Positions 1 to 12,055 of a DNA stretch of 64,000 nt are shown here, piece after piece. Made by a program: the position numbers and the translations under genes. The notes beneath the pieces are model-generated. The model worked only from the letters and a program-made list of their open reading frames with translations. It was not told where the DNA came from and ran no database searches. This DNA comes from Prorocentrum cordatum (taxonomy: Eukaryota > Sar > Dinophyceae > Prorocentrales > Prorocentraceae): the NCBI GenBank assembly GCA_963575745.1, contig CAUYUJ010015294.1, positions 635,001-699,000 on the forward strand, written 5' to 3'. Every line of letters begins with the position of its first letter. Position 1 is the first letter of the stretch.

Positions 1-89
1 CCAAGAGGGCTTCAAAAAGCAACAATCATGCATGTTCGATGGGTTTTGAATCATTCTCGCTTTCTTATCTTTTCTGGCTTTTGAAGGTC

Positions 90-430
90 CAAGACGGTCG
101 AAGAGGCTCCCAGACCAGCCCGAGACGGTCCAAGAAATCCCCAACAGAGCCTGGAGAGACGGCCCAAGCGGGCCCCAGGACAGCCCAGGGCCCCCCCAAG
201 ACGTCCCAAAGGGCCATCAAGAGGGCCGCAGGAGGGAACCAAGAGAGGCCCGAGAGGAGGAACTCGAAGGGACCCCGGCAGCCCTCCCCCACAAGGCTGC
301 CCCCAAGACCCTCCGCATGCCCACAGGGGGCGCCCACGAAGCTCCCAGAAGGGCCCCAGAAGCCCCGACGGAGCTCGAGGAGCCCGACCCTGGGCCTCCG
401 GAGAAGGCCCCCAGGAAGACTCGCAACGGA
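90..430. repeat. Degenerate CCCAAGAGG-type purine-rich repeat
   Basis: Short blocks such as CCAAGACG, CCCAAGCGGG and CAAGAGGG recur every 10-18 bases with no fixed unit. The same composition returns at about 1,500-1,720, 2,345-2,480, 11,310-11,480, 37,385-38,015 and 38,180-38,275, and in reverse complement as the CTCCTGGGGC arrays near 55.1, 58.5 and 60.1 kb. Both strands stay open here only because of the biased composition, so I call no gene. Confidence 0.6.
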
Positions 431-663
431 CGAGGAAGAAGAGAACGAACCAACGACACCTCGAACAAAAACATATCCGTATCCACAGCCTCGCGGGCAT
501 GGCCCCTGCGCCGCGAACCTGCGGATCCGAAGCGTTTTTTTCGCGGACACCCCGCGCGGAACGTATCCGCAGGACCGCGTATCCGCAGGATTGCGCCACA
601 GAGTCCAGACTGCGAAGGCGTGGATATGGATACCGTCGCCGCTCGTCAACACCTGCACGCAAA

Positions 664-752
664 CAACACGACGGGAAACGGCAAACAGCACATACGAAAC
701 CGGAAGCCGCACATATGCTCTCCTGGAGGTCGGAAGAATGGCGTGAGCATCT
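664..752. repeat. Dispersed repeat DR-A, copy 1
   Basis: About 90 bases, containing GCAAAC..GCACATAC..GAAACCG and GGTCGG..GAATGGCGT, are clearly similar to 21,672-21,770 in the same orientation. There is no coding sign. The function is unknown; it may be an old interspersed element. Confidence 0.6.
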
Positions 753-754
753 CA

Positions 755-2340
755 AGTAAACCGTAGAGTGCTGCGCTCGCTGTGGAAACTGAGCAAGGAT
801 ATGTTCGACCTATCCAGAGAAGACGCGTGTGCAAGACGATACCGCGCTGCTGCTGGAACAACACAAGCTGCTTGGACGAAAGATGGTCCAGTCCTGAATG
901 GAAGTGCGGAACAAATTCAGATCTGGAGTGCATAGGGTACGGACAAGCCGAAATCACATGCCAGCACGTGTCTGGGGCTCAAGCTCCTCAAACCGAACAT
1001 CAGAGCGCTCGACCTCACAATGTCATCTGACTCCAAGCGACGGGGAGTGCGCACCGTTCCGTTCAAACAGCCCTTCTTGTACAAGAACGCGCAGGGCTTG
1101 CATTTGCCGATCCTGTGACCTGGGAGGGCGCAGACACAACACCTGCCACACCCGGGGAAAGTCAAAGCCCGAGCTTGAGACGGTCATGTAATATGTCCAA
1201 GGGCCCACCTGTAGGGCCTTCGGGCTGCCGAGGTCACCTAACTCGATGAATCATACGATTGCCATTTCGATATTTTGCACATCCAACACGGCGCCAAGAC
1301 GGCGATACGATGGTCCGAAACGGCGCCAGGACCGATTAAGGCGGCGCTACAGCATACCAAGTCTGCGTTCAAAGGCGCAAAGCACTTAGTCCAAATTCCG
1401 ACACGATCTCAGACGCCTCCAGGACGCCGTTGGAGCGAGGTAGGAACCATAATCGTGCCACAATATGGTGACATACGATGTATGTGCCCTCGCCGTCTGG
1501 CCCCGCGATGGGCACAAGACAGCCCAGCACGGGCGCAGGGCAACTCCAAGAGAGCCATGGGGCGCCACAAGCACTCCAGTGAATCTCAAGCATGCCAAGA
1601 GCAGCCCCTCAAGAGGGCCACTGGAGGGCTTAAGACCGGACAAAACCTCAGGAATGGCCCAAGGGCCGCTGAGACGAATCCGACACTGCTCGAGGACTGC
1701 CCACGCCCGAGAAGGCACATCGAGGAACAAAGCAACGACCCAATGCCAACACTACGATTTGGGATAGATTGTCCCAGCATCGTGCCCTCCCCAGCGCGTT
1801 AGGCAAGGCTAGGTGTAGGCTGTGTAACGCGGCCTGCCGTCCAACCATAATCCCCCTTCTGGTGAGGGAATCCGCGAGGCGCTAGAGGTTCTATGTTGGC
1901 ACAATATGGCTTCAAGATGACCCGAGATCGCATTCAAGGCCGCGTACGATACTCCAACTTGGCTCAGCATGCCTCCAGGAGGCCACAACTTTGGCGTAAG
2001 GCGGCACGAGGTGACCTCAGAGCCTCCCAACGATGTCCCCAGGAGGCACACGACGTCAGAACATATGTGCATTCATGATTTGGTTTGCCTGCTCGCAATT
2101 ACGCTTTCGTGGCTTCAATCTGACCTAAAGTGGCCCAAAGAAGGGCCTACAACCTTCTCGAAAGCAAGCGCCAGTTTGCTCTGACCCCCCTCGCCCCCCC
2201 CCAATGTCAATGTTCGGCGACGCGCGCAGTGCGGCCCGCGGTGTCCGAAGAATAATGTAAGCCGCAATTTTCGACGCGAGCATTGACGTTGGGGGTCCAG
2301 GGGCGCCGCTACGTCGCGGAAAAACAACTTGCGTTTGATG
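755..2340. other. No gene seen; mostly unique sequence
   Basis: Only short open frames occur, without recognisable motifs. CCCAAGAG-like composition appears at about 1,500-1,720. I recognise nothing else here. Confidence 0.5.
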
Positions 2341-2577
2341 TGGGAGGGTGATGGGGAGCCCAACGACCCTCCCAAGGAGACCTCCAGATAATTCCAAGAG
2401 CCCATCAAAAACAATAGGCGCCCAGAGGTCCCCAAGATGCCCCAAGAGGTCCCCAAGCTCCCACGACGCCCCCCCACCGACCCCCAATGTGAAGAGAACA
2501 AAACATGAGGTGGGGACAAACCCCGATCCAAGCTCGCGGAATTCTCTGTGCCGGCAGCGGACAGAAACAGAAGAAAA

Positions 2578-3061
2578 TGCTGCTGATGATGATGATGATG
2601 ATGATGATGGTGGTGGTGATGATGGTGGTAAGAATGATGATGGTGGTGATTATGATGGTGATGATGATGAGATGAAGATGAGGATGAGGATGAGGATGAT
2701 GATGATGATGATGCTGATGATGATGATGATGATGATATTGATGATGACGATGGTGATGATGATAACGATGATGGTGATGGTGTTGATGAGGATGCTGATT
2801 GTGTTGATGGTGATGATTAGAATGAATATGATGCTCATGGTGATGATGATTATACTGATGCTGATGATGATGCTGCTGACGATGTTGATGAGATGATGAT
2901 GCTGGTGATGATGACAATGATGCTGATGTTATGCTTGAGAAAACGGTGGTGGTGATGATGATGAGGGTGATGCTGCTGATGTTGATGATTATGATTATGA
3001 TGATGGTGGTAGTGATGATGAGGATGAGGATGATGCTGATGCTGATGCTAATGCTGATGCT

Positions 3062-3157
<96 letters not shown>
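2578..3157. repeat. (GAT)n compound trinucleotide microsatellite
   Basis: About 580 bases of almost uninterrupted GAT/ATG triplets. GCT, GGT and GAG variants occur in the body, and a GATGAC hexamer run lies near 3,060-3,110. The poly-Met, poly-His and poly-Ser frames on both strands are artefacts of the repeat. Confidence 0.95.
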
Positions 3158-3158
<1 letters not shown>

Positions 3159-3505
3159 CTGCGGGGGAGGAGGGGGGTACGGCTTCCAGCATTAGGGGAG
3201 GGTCACCATGTGATGAACCACGCCTGGATGATGTGCGGCGTGTTGCGCTAGCGCGGTTATGTTTAAAGAGGCCCAGGAACACACAAACAAATACATATAT
3301 CCACATATGTATCTATACATACAGATGTATGAATCCCCCTCTACTTCCCATGTTTTTTCACGTTTCCTGGAGACCGACGTTTACGAGTGCCTGTGTTTTT
3401 CCCTACCTAGGCTCTGCCTAGAAGGGTTCTTAGCTTAAACGGGCCGGGCAGTGCAAAGCGCCCCGGGCGGTTCCCCCAGTCCCCGCCCCGCGGTTCCCCC
3501 CAGTC
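3158..3505. other. No gene seen
   Basis: Unique sequence between two microsatellites. Near 3,468-3,508 the string GCGGTTCCCCCCAGTCCCC is present twice, 26 bases apart. Nothing else is recognisable. Confidence 0.5.
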
Positions 3506-3511
3506 CCCTGG

Positions 3512-3872
3512 GAGCTTTAGCTTTAGCTTTAGCTTTAGCTTTAGCTTAGCTTTAGCTTAGCTGTAGCTTAGCTTAGCTTAGCGTTTCGCTTAGCTTTTCG
3601 CTTAGCGTTTAGCTTAGCTTTAGCTTAGCTTTAGCTTAGCTTTAGCTTAGCTTAGCTTAGCTGTAGCTTAGCTTTAGCTTAGCTTTAGCTTAGCTGTAGC
3701 TTAGCTTTAGCTCAGCTTTAGCTCAGCTTTAGCTCAGCTTTAGCTTAGCTTTAGCTTAGCTTTAGCTTAGCTTTAGCTTAGCTTTAGCTTAGCTTTAGCT
3801 TAGCTTTAGCTTACCTTTAGCTTAGCTGTGGCTTAGCTTTAGCTTAGCTTCAGCTTAGCTTTAGCTTAGCGT
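3512..3872. repeat. TTTAGC / TTTAGCTTAGC tandem array
   Basis: The array starts as pure hexamer TTTAGC and changes into an 11-mer TTTAGCTTAGC with single-base variants (GTAGC, TCAGC, TTTCGC). It ends just before a normal GC-rich stretch. The unit is close to, but not the same as, the plant-type telomere repeat TTTAGGG reported in dinoflagellates, and no true TTTAGGG units are present. Confidence 0.9.
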
Positions 3873-5320
3873 TACTGTTACTACTAATGCTGCTTTCCTA
3901 GGGGTTCCAACTCCTAGGTAGGGTCGCACTGGGATAATTTCCTCTTGACTGTTCGCGTCCTCGCGCCCTAGCGCCGCACCCTTGGAGATGGGCAACCGCT
4001 CGGGCCCAGGCCGCGACCCACGAAGCGCGATTATTGTGGCGCCCCCGCGGGTGCCCCAGCTGGCCAATGGCGCCGTCCTCCCCCGTGATGTGGGCTCCGG
4101 TCTCGGCGGCAGCGAGAGCGGCGAGGTCTTTGCAGCGACGGGACCTGCCGAGCCAACCGTCGGCAGCGCCTCGGACCCCAGCACGGCCTGCTGCTCCTGC
4201 CGCGCGCGTCCGGAGCGTCTCCGATCGCGCCGCTCCCTCCGCACCGTTGCGAACCTCGGCCACCTGACTTCGTGCATCACGCCCCGCGATGCGCGGTTAT
4301 CTTTGCGCCCTCGCGAGGCCACCTTGAACAAGGGCAACTCTCAGACCCAAGCCGCGACGCGCGAAGCGCGATTATCTTCGCGTCCCGCGGGGTGACCTAG
4401 CGAACACGCCACTGCGCCGCAGCCCAACAGCAAGATGATGGAAAGGGCAGGCCACCCTCTCTGAAGAAATGTCCCCTAGGAGAAGAACAAACGGGCTGCA
4501 CATCTCTCCTTACGATCCTTGCCCTGCCTAGTGCTGAGCTGGTTATATCATGTGTCCCTGCAAGCATGGAACGCCCGAACTTATAGATGACGCCTAGCCT
4601 TCGAAGGGAGCAACTCTGGCCACCGCGGGAAAGGACGCGCGCTAGATCCCGCCGCCGCCCGCTGCCGCCGCCCGCTGACTGGCGGGCGACATGCGAAACG
4701 TGTGGCCCTGTCTCGCTCCGGATGAAGGGCAACAATCGGGGGCACTCGCACAGGGACGGGGGAACATCGACCTGGAATCGGCGATACGTTGCCAATAGAT
4801 CGGCGACAGGCCCCCGATAGCAAATCCCCACGTTCCTGGGCGGGGTGGGGCTATCGGACCTGTATCGGCGATGGATGGACGATTGGGAGTCGATGCATCC
4901 CCCTTACGCCTATCATCCCATCGTTGCCCCTGATGGGACCTCTCCAGATCACTAGCTAACGGAAGCTGTGGTCAATCCCCGACCTCCCGTAGACGGAGCC
5001 ACGGTGGCCTCTCGACGCTGACCCCCACGGCAACACATCGTCTCGGAGAAAGTGTGCCATGTCTGCATCGTGGATCGGTCCTTTTCGAAGCGGGAGTCAC
5101 AATCAGAGCATTGATGGGGGAACGAGGTCGCGCGTTGATTCTGGTGTTTGGAGCCTCTTCAAAAGCACGAGCGCTCCGTCCATCTTCCCCCCATCCCCTG
5201 GAGCGGTGACGTTAGAATGCTGCGAACGAGACCCGAAACGGATGGGGGGCGGAGAGGGGGCACGGCTCCGCTAGCTACCATTCCCACGAGGCGCCCCTGG
5301 CCGTTGCCGTGCCCGCTTGC
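3873..5320. other. GC-rich region, no gene recognised
   Basis: Several Arg/Ala/Pro-rich open frames overlap on both strands, as expected at this GC, and none has a motif. A short repeat of the type CGCGAAGCGCGATTATC..CGCG is seen near 4,014, 4,283 and 4,355. It contains the palindrome GCGCGAAGCGCG-like core and may be a decayed interspersed repeat. Confidence 0.4.
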
Positions 5321-5325
5321 CTGTT

Positions 5326-5441
5326 GGTGGTTCTAGGATGGGTCCCTGAGGGATGGGGTCCTCAGGACCGAATGGATTTACATTGTTTTGTGCGCCTCGT
5401 CCTCAGGACCCCATCCCTTAGGACCCCACCTTTGAACCACC
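5326..5441. repeat. Inverted repeat with 43-bp arms
   Basis: The left arm (5,326-5,368) and right arm (5,399-5,441) are imperfect reverse complements. They begin and end with GGTGGTTC and GAACCACC and include GGGATGGGGTCCT..AGGAC. The loop is about 30 bases. Transcribed, it would form a long hairpin. It could be a small fold-back element or a hairpin RNA source. No flanking target-site duplication is obvious. Confidence 0.75.
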
Positions 5442-5805
5442 GAGCCTGGGTCGAACTATGGTCCACCGACCTGTGCCGACAGAGCGGGCTGGAATGGAAG
5501 ACTGGCGATCGGCAGCAGAGGCGCCTGCCATGGGCGCCAATATGTTGCAAGGTGCTGCGGGTGACACCTCCAGTGAATGCTTTGGATCAAGCCGATGTTG
5601 CCTGCCCTCCGCCCCCAAGTCCATGGAGCTCTCGCGTTGGATCCCAAACTCTCTCGGCGAGGGAGGGCAAGCGGCCTTCCTGACATCAAACAAGCACGGG
5701 CGGATTACCAAAATGAAACCGAAAGAACCCAGACATTAAGCATCTGTCCCTAGATGGTCTTGCCCTGAAAGCTCCCATTGTTTACTGACTGGCTTCCTCA
5801 CTGCG

Positions 5806-6297
5806 TGTGCCCTGGGACCGTGTCCCTCCCGTGAGCCTCGCAAGCGTATCGGCTCGCTTGGCCCCACAAGGAGCTCCATTGAAGGTCCCAGTGGCACCGT
5901 TCGCATGCGTCCCCGCAACGCATGTCGGCACATCCCGCACACGTCTCGTGGCCCCGTAAGGAACTCCACCGAAAGTCCCATTGGCACCGTTCGCATGCGT
6001 CCCGCCTCCCATTTGGGCACACCCCTCGCACGTTTCGTGGCCCCTTTAATGAGCTCCACCCAAGGCCCCAATGGCATCTCTCGCATGCGTTCCTCGCACC
6101 CATTACGGCACACCCGTCACACCCGTCACACGTTTCGTGGCCCCATAAAAATCTCCACCGAAGGTCCCAATGGCACCGTTCGCATGCGTCGTCTGCACCC
6201 ATGTCGACACACCCTTCATACAATTCGTCGCTCCAGAAGGAGCTCCACCGACGACGATATTCACAACCGCGTACTCACAACTGCAGATGGTTGGGCT
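5806..6297 (+). repeat. Sat90 satellite array 1
   Basis: About five copies of a 90-bp unit (for example 5,860 to 5,950), marked by CACACGTTTCGTGGCCCC, GAGCTCCACCGAAGG and CGCATGCGTC. It ends at 6,271-6,297 with the boundary sequence GTACTCACAACTGCAGATGG, which is also present at the ends of the other Sat90 arrays. Long frames rich in His, Pro and Thr are due to 90 being a multiple of three. Confidence 0.9.
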
Positions 6298-6404
6298 CTT
6301 CGGCAAAATAATGTCAAAAAACGTCGACCACCAGAAGTCTCGACCCATTCCCCTGGACAAGCTTTTCATCATGGGTCGTTTTTCCCAAAAACAATCCTGT
6401 GATG

Positions 6405-7797
6405 TTGGGTCCTCGTTTTTCAAAGACAGCGCCCCACGTTCCTCCTCCTCGCCCCTCTTCCCTCCCCGCCTCTGTCCTCCGCATACCCATCATTTCAGCG
6501 CACCCAGTACAGCGGGTCGTGGCCCCCTAGGGGGCTCCACCGAAGGCCTCAGTGGCTGTGACCACATGCGTCTCCGCCACCCATTTCGGCACACCCCTCC
6601 CACACTTCGTGGCCCCGTATGGAGCTCCACTGAAAGCCCCAGTGGATGTGACTGCACGCGTCCCCGCCACACCCCGCACACGTTTCGTGGCCCCATAGGC
6701 AGCGCCACCGAAGGTCCCAGCGGCTGTCACCACATGCGTCCCCGTCATCCATTTCGGCACACCCCCAAATGGAGCGCCACCGAAGGCCCCAGTGGCTGTC
6801 ACCACATGCGTCACCGCCACCCATTTCGGCACACTCCTCACACGTTTCGCGGCCCCAAAGGGAACGCCTCTGAAAGCCAGTGGATGTGACCACATGCGCC
6901 ACCGCCACCGATTTCGGCACACCCCTCACACGTTTCGTTGCCCCAAATGGAGCGCCACCAAAGGTCCCATTGGTTGTCACCACATGCGTCACCGCCACCC
7001 ATTCCAGCACACCCCTCACACGTTTCGTTGCCCCAAATGGAGCGCCACCGAAGGCCCCAGTGGTTGTCACCACATGCGTCACCGCCACCCATTCCAGCAC
7101 ACCCCTCACACGTTTCGTTGCCCCAAATGGAGCGCCACCGAAGGCCCTAGTGGCTGTCACCACATGCGTCACCGCCACCCATTTCGGCACACTCCTCACA
7201 CGTTTCGCGGCCCCAAAGGGAACGCCTCTGAAAGCCACAGTGGATGTGACCACATGCGCCACCGCCACCGATTTCGGCACACCCCTCACACGTCTCGTTG
7301 CCCCAAATGGAGCGCTACCGAAGGTCCCAGTGGCTGTCACCACATGCGTCACCGCCACCCATTCCAGCACACCCCTCACACGCTTCGTGGCCCCACAACG
7401 AGCGCCACCGAATGCCCCAATGGCTGCGACCAAATGCGTCCCCGCCGTCCATCTCGGAACACCCCTCACACGCTGCGTGGCCCCGTAGGAAGTGCCACCG
7501 AAGGCCCTAGTTGCTGTGACAGCATGCGTCCTCGCCGCCCATTTCGGCACACCCCTCAAACGTTTCGGTGCCCCATAGAGAGCTCCGCCGAAAGCCCCAG
7601 TGGCTGTGACCACACGCGTCCTCGCCACTCATGTCGGCACATCCCTCACACGTTTCGTGGCACCTTAGGAAGCGCCACCGGAGGCCCCAATGGCTGTGAC
7701 CACAGGCTTCGGTACCCCCCTCACACGTTTCGTGGCCCCATCGGGAGCTGCACCGAAGAGCACACTGCGGTACTCACAGCTGCAGATAGTTGGGTCC
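6405..7797 (+). repeat. Sat90 satellite array 2, with both boundary sequences
   Basis: About 14 copies of the 90-bp unit; the phase marker CGTTTCGTTG falls at 6,931, 7,021 and 7,111. The left boundary is CCTCGTTTTTCAAAGACAGCG near 6,412 and the right boundary is TACTCACAGCTGCAGATAG at 7,771-7,795. Both boundaries recur at other Sat90 arrays, so this looks like a complete unit. The 428-codon open frame over it is not called as a gene. Confidence 0.9.
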
Positions 7798-7975
7798 GAG
7801 GCCCGGTGAGGGCCCCCAGCGGCCGACGTACACTTCGCGCCGTCGACGTTGCTGCCAAGACGCTGCCTCCGAGCGCGCGGGCTCGCGGCCAGCGCACACC
7901 TCGCGCCGCCCTCACGAGCGTGCAGGCACGCTTCTGGGGAACTTCGCGCTGCCAGCTGCTGAAACGAGAAGCTCT

Positions 7976-8336
7976 TCCTCCGCCTCCTCCTCCTCCTCCT
8001 CCTCCTCCTCCTCCTCCTCCCCCTCCTCCCCCTCCGCCTCCTCCTCCTCCTCATCCTGCTCCTCCTCCTCCATACTAGTATTAGCATTCGTAATATTATC
8101 ATGCTTACTATTAATATCATTAGTAGTATTCTGAGTATGATCATGACTGTTATCATCATCACCATCATCATCATCAGCAGCATCATCATCATCATCAGCA
8201 GCAGCAGCATCATCAGCATCATCATCATCATCAGCAGCAGCATCATCATCATCATCAGCATCAGCAGCATCATCATTGGTAGTACTGATATCACGAATTT
8301 TGATATTATATTAATGATAACTTTTACTATGTTCCG

Positions 8337-8389
<53 letters not shown>

Positions 8390-9335
8390 GCATCAACATC
8401 AGCATCATCATCAGCATCATCATCAGATTCATCATCATCACCACCATCATCATCACCATCATCATCAGCATCATCGTCATCATCATCACAGTCACCAACA
8501 CCACCATCATCGTCATCATCACCATCATCATAATCAGCAGCATCATCATCAGCAGCATAATTGTCATCATCAGCATCAGCCTCATCAGCTTCAACCTCGT
8601 CAGCATCATGAGCATCATCAGCAGCAGCATCATCATCAACATCATCATCAGCATAATCGTCATCATCATCAGTATCATCATCATAATCATCACCACCATC
8701 ATCAGCATCATCATCAGCATCATCCTCCTCATCCTCATCATGATCAGCCTCATCGGTATCATCAACATCAATACTATCATTACCATCAGAATCATCATCA
8801 CCATGACCATCATCACAATCATCATCATCCGCATCATCAGCATCATCCTCATCATCATCATCATCATCCTCATCCTCATCATCATCCTCATCATCAGCAT
8901 CATCGTCGTCATCATCAGCATAGTATCATCATCAGCATCATCAGTATCATCAGCTTCACCCCCCTCCTCAGCCTCATCCTCTTATTCTCCTCCTCCTCCT
9001 CCTCCTCCTCCTCCTCCTCCTCTTGTCCTCCTCCTCCTCCTCATCTTATCCTCCTCCTCTTATCCTTCTCATCTTCCTCCTGCTCGTCCTCCTCCTTCTC
9101 CTCCTCCTCTTCTCATCCTCCTCCTCCTCCTCCTCTCATCCTCCTCCTCTTCTCCTCCTCTTCTCCTCCTCTTCTCCTCCTCCTCCTCATCCTCTTCTTC
9201 CTCCTCCTCCTCCTCCTCCTCTTATCCTTCCTCCTTCTCCTCCTCCTCCTCCTCCTCTTATCCTCCTCCTCACATTATCCTCCTCCACATCCTCCTCCTC
9301 CTCGCCCCTCGATCCTCTTACCCGCTCCTCCTCGT
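7976..9335. repeat. CTC / ATC / CTC trinucleotide mega-array
   Basis: (CTC)n at about 7,976-8,070, (ATC)n with AGC interruptions at about 8,155-8,945, then (CTC)n with TTC and CAT variants at about 8,985-9,335. The ATC part is the reverse-complement sense of the GAT array at 2.6 kb. The poly-Ile, poly-Met and poly-Ser frames are repeat artefacts. Confidence 0.95.
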
Positions 9336-9373
9336 GTAGCAGCACTAAGGGAGCAGACAATGACATAAGCAAT

Positions 9374-9534
9374 GACATAAGCATCAAACCTCTGAGCTCC
9401 GCGTGGATTCCTCGGATCGACGCTAGGGCCTCCCTGGCGGCCCCTGCGGTGCCGCCCCTGGCACGCTCCGCGCGCCAGGGGTGGGGGATCCAGCGCCGGC
9501 GAGAAATCCGCACGAACATCCGAGTATTTATGCC
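9374..9534. mobile_element. Fold-back (MITE-like) element FB1
   Basis: The left end (ACATAAGCATC..CTCCGCGTGGATTCC) and the right end (GGCGAGAAATCCGCACG..TATTTATGCC) are imperfect reverse complements. The centre is GC-rich (CTGGCGGCCCCTGCGG..GCGCCAGGGG) and partly self-complementary. The same ends and centre recur at 38.57, 40.17, 40.30 and 40.70 kb, so this is a family. No ORF is present, so any movement would need another element's enzyme. Confidence 0.65.
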
Positions 9535-9594
9535 TCTGTTATCGTTTGTTCCCCGATGCCAGTTGTTGAACAAGTTCATTGACGGGCAGCTCAC

Positions 9595-9780
9595 CCTCTT
9601 GCAATTGCTTTGCCATGCTTGACGTAGCAGCGCAGCCAAGTAAAGTGCATTGCAATGAGGCCTGCCCTCAACTTTGCTCTGCACTTCGCTGTTTTGCTTT
9701 GCGTTGCCTGGCTTCGCATTCCATTACACTGCACTGATTTCGTTCGTATTCGTTTTGCATTGGGTTGCGTTGCTTTTCGG
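9595..9780. repeat. Five-base-phased TGC repeat (TGCNN)n
   Basis: TGC or its variants recur in five-base phase (TTTGC ATTGC CTTGC ..). A second such stretch lies at 10,895-11,085, and the first part of the R420 repeat in the right half has the same rhythm. It is not coding. Confidence 0.6.
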
Positions 9781-9806
9781 GAGGGAGGCTTTCCCGGAAC
9801 ATGGTG

Positions 9807-10020
9807 GGCATCCCCAATGCAGGAGTGAGGGGCATACCAGCATACCTGAGGCAACTGGCGGAGAGAAGCCAACGCCAACCCGGCTGCACGGAAGACCTTT
9901 GGTGCGCGGCTTTAGGAGCGTCCGACGGGGCCCAACGCAGCCGCGAGGCGGGCATCCCCGATGCACGAAGGAGGGGCATACCTAAGGCAACTGGCCGAGA
10001 GAAGCCAGCGCCAATGTCCT
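9807..10020. repeat. Two-copy ~142-bp tandem repeat
   Basis: GGGCATCCCC.ATGCA followed by GGAG..GAGGGGCATACC and AACTGGC.GAGAGAAGCCA is present at 9,807 and again at 9,949. The second copy is truncated by the sequence leading to the CTC array. Confidence 0.75.
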
Positions 10021-10084
10021 TCCTGCACATAATCCGCCGATCCCCACTTTCGGGGGGGGTAGGATGCGACATTTGGCTGGGTCC

Positions 10085-10205
10085 TCCTTCATCCTCCTCC
10101 TGCTCCTCCTACTTTTCCTCCTCCTAGTCCTCCTGCCCATCCTCCTGCCCACCCGCCGCTTCCTCCTCCTCCTCCTCCTCCTCCTCCTCCTCCTCCTGCT
10201 CCTCC
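10085..10205. repeat. (CTC)n microsatellite
   Basis: Interrupted CTC triplets with CTG and CCC variants. No gene. Confidence 0.9.
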
Positions 10206-10209
10206 TCCG

Positions 10210-10890
10210 TACGCAGATCCCTTTGTCCGATTGCGCATGACATACGATAGGGGTCTTTGAGGAGTTCCAGGTCGGCTAGGGAAGGGATGGGACGGAGGGA
10301 TCTGATGTCGGATATGGCGCGAACTCACCTAGCTTAGACAATTACACAATACGAATACTACTCTCCTCTCCCCTGATAACGTCCGGAAGATATTCGGCCC
10401 CCTCCACGCACGGTTTTTGACACACAGGATTCCCAAGATCTGGGTTTTCGCTTGGGCTTTCTTTCAACATGTTGTTCCCGCTGAAGCGCTGGCCCCATTT
10501 CTGCGCCTCTGGTTGTTCCAAATCGTGCTCCCGCTGCAGAGCGGGCGTCGTCGGTCCTCCCAAATAGGCCTCAATAGCTAGGACATGCCCCCCGAAAAAA
10601 CCCATCGGAAGTGATTCCACATTCGGTGTCGATTCGTTAATTTCTTTGGGCCGCAGAAGCCCCCCCCCACTTTGGGGCGTCGTCTTTTTCAGGTAGTATG
10701 AAGCGGGAGCCTCGTTTCTGCTTTGAGAAGGCGATGGTGAAAGCAGAGCCAGCGGGTGCTCTCCATCAGCCCCGCCTTGTGTGGAGTCAGTGTGGAGCTT
10801 TTTGGGGAGCCCAAGAAGCTAGACATGGAGCCACGACTCCAGACCGGCCCAGACCTCTCGAAGAGGATCCACTTACCCTCCAAGGAACCT
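10210..10890. other. No gene seen
   Basis: Unique sequence. Frames of up to 92 codons lack motifs on both strands. Confidence 0.4.
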
Positions 10891-10894
10891 AGCG

Positions 10895-11085
10895 CCATGA
10901 CATGACATGCTGTGCGGTGTTGTGTTATGCGCCGCTGTGCGATGCCGTGCTTTGCGTCGCAATGCTTTGTGATGCAATACTTCACTGTGCAATGCCACGC
11001 CATACCATGGCATGCTACGCTCTGCCGTGCTCTTTTACGCCATGCCATGCCGTGCTCTACCATGCATCGCGTACCCTCTCGCGAT
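10895..11085. repeat. (NTGCN)n pentamer-phased repeat, second stretch
   Basis: ATGCC, GTGCT, ATGCT and GTGCG pentamers follow each other with few phase breaks. Cys/His/Met-rich frames result from this and are not called. Confidence 0.7.
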
Positions 11086-11309
11086 CATTGCCCTGCTCGA
11101 CAGCAAACTGTGCGACTGGAGAGGATATCTACGCCATGATAAGGGATGGGAGGGAGGGGTAGGAGGTCAGATAGGACGCGAGCGCACCTAGCTTGGCTGT
11201 ACCCCTCTCCTTTCCCCCTCCCCTAGGGTTCAAAATCCCGTTAGAAGAAGGGGGAGGGCGCACGAGATCCCCAACGCGCTTCCCTGGCCCTCGGAGTCTC
11301 CAAATCCAC

Positions 11310-11480
11310 CCACCGCGGCCTCCAAGATGCTCAAGATGCCTTCAAAATTGGATCAAGAATGGCTCCAACGCGCTGGAGAGGCCTTCAGAGCATCCAAGAT
11401 GGCCTCAGGACGGCCCAACAGGCCTGGAAGACGCCCGAAGAGGGCCCAGCAGGACCCACAAGACAGTCTCAAAAGGCAAC
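11310..11480. repeat. CCAAGATG-type degenerate repeat
   Basis: CCAAGATG, CTCAAGATG, CAAGAATGG and GAAGAGGGCC blocks, of the same class as at the start of the window and at 37.4-38.0 kb. Confidence 0.5.
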
Positions 11481-11650
11481 AATCATTGATTTTACGCATG
11501 TACGCAAATGATTTTCGCATTCCCGCCCTTTAAAGTTGTTATGAACTCCGAGACGGCTGGAGAAGCCCCCCCCAGCTCGGTGCAAGACATGGCATCCCAA
11601 CACTGCCCCCAAAGCCCACCAAACAACACCAAATGTTAGACCGACGGATG

Positions 11651-12055
11651 ACCCAACCATATGCAGTTGTAAGTACCGCGCTGGGGCACCGCATTCGGTG
11701 GAGCTCCCGATGTGCCGAAATGGACGGGGAACTGCGCGCGAACCCTGCCTGACACGGCCGCAAAACGGGTGAAGGGTGTGCCGAAATGGGCGGGGAACCG
11801 CCCCTGCCACTGGGACCTTCGGTGGAACCCCCTCATGAGGCCACGAAACGTGCGAAGGGTGTGCCGAAGTGCGCGGGGAACCGCATGCGAAATTTGCCAC
11901 TGGGGCCTTCGGTGGAGCTCCCCATGGTGCCACCGAGCCCGTGAGGGGTGTGCCGAAATGCGGGGGGAACAGAATGCGAATTTTGCCGCTGGGGCCGTCG
12001 GTGGTGCTCCCCACGGCGCCACGGAGCGTTTGAGGGGTGTGCCGAACAGGTTGAC
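11651..12055 (-). repeat. Sat90 satellite array 3 (reversed)
   Basis: Four to five 90-bp units in reverse orientation relative to arrays 1 and 2, with GGTGTGCCGAAATG and TTCGGTGGAGCTCCC. The array begins at 11,651-11,678 with CCCAACCATATGCAGTTG, the reverse complement of the right boundary of array 2. The other boundary is missing, so it is truncated near 12,055. Confidence 0.85.

Noticed and set aside
6792-8078. 428-codon plus-strand frame
   Set aside because: It reads the 90-bp satellite and then a CTC microsatellite. The unit length is a multiple of three, which keeps frames open.
8101-9339. Poly-Ile/Ser frame of 412 codons
   Set aside because: Trinucleotide repeat only.
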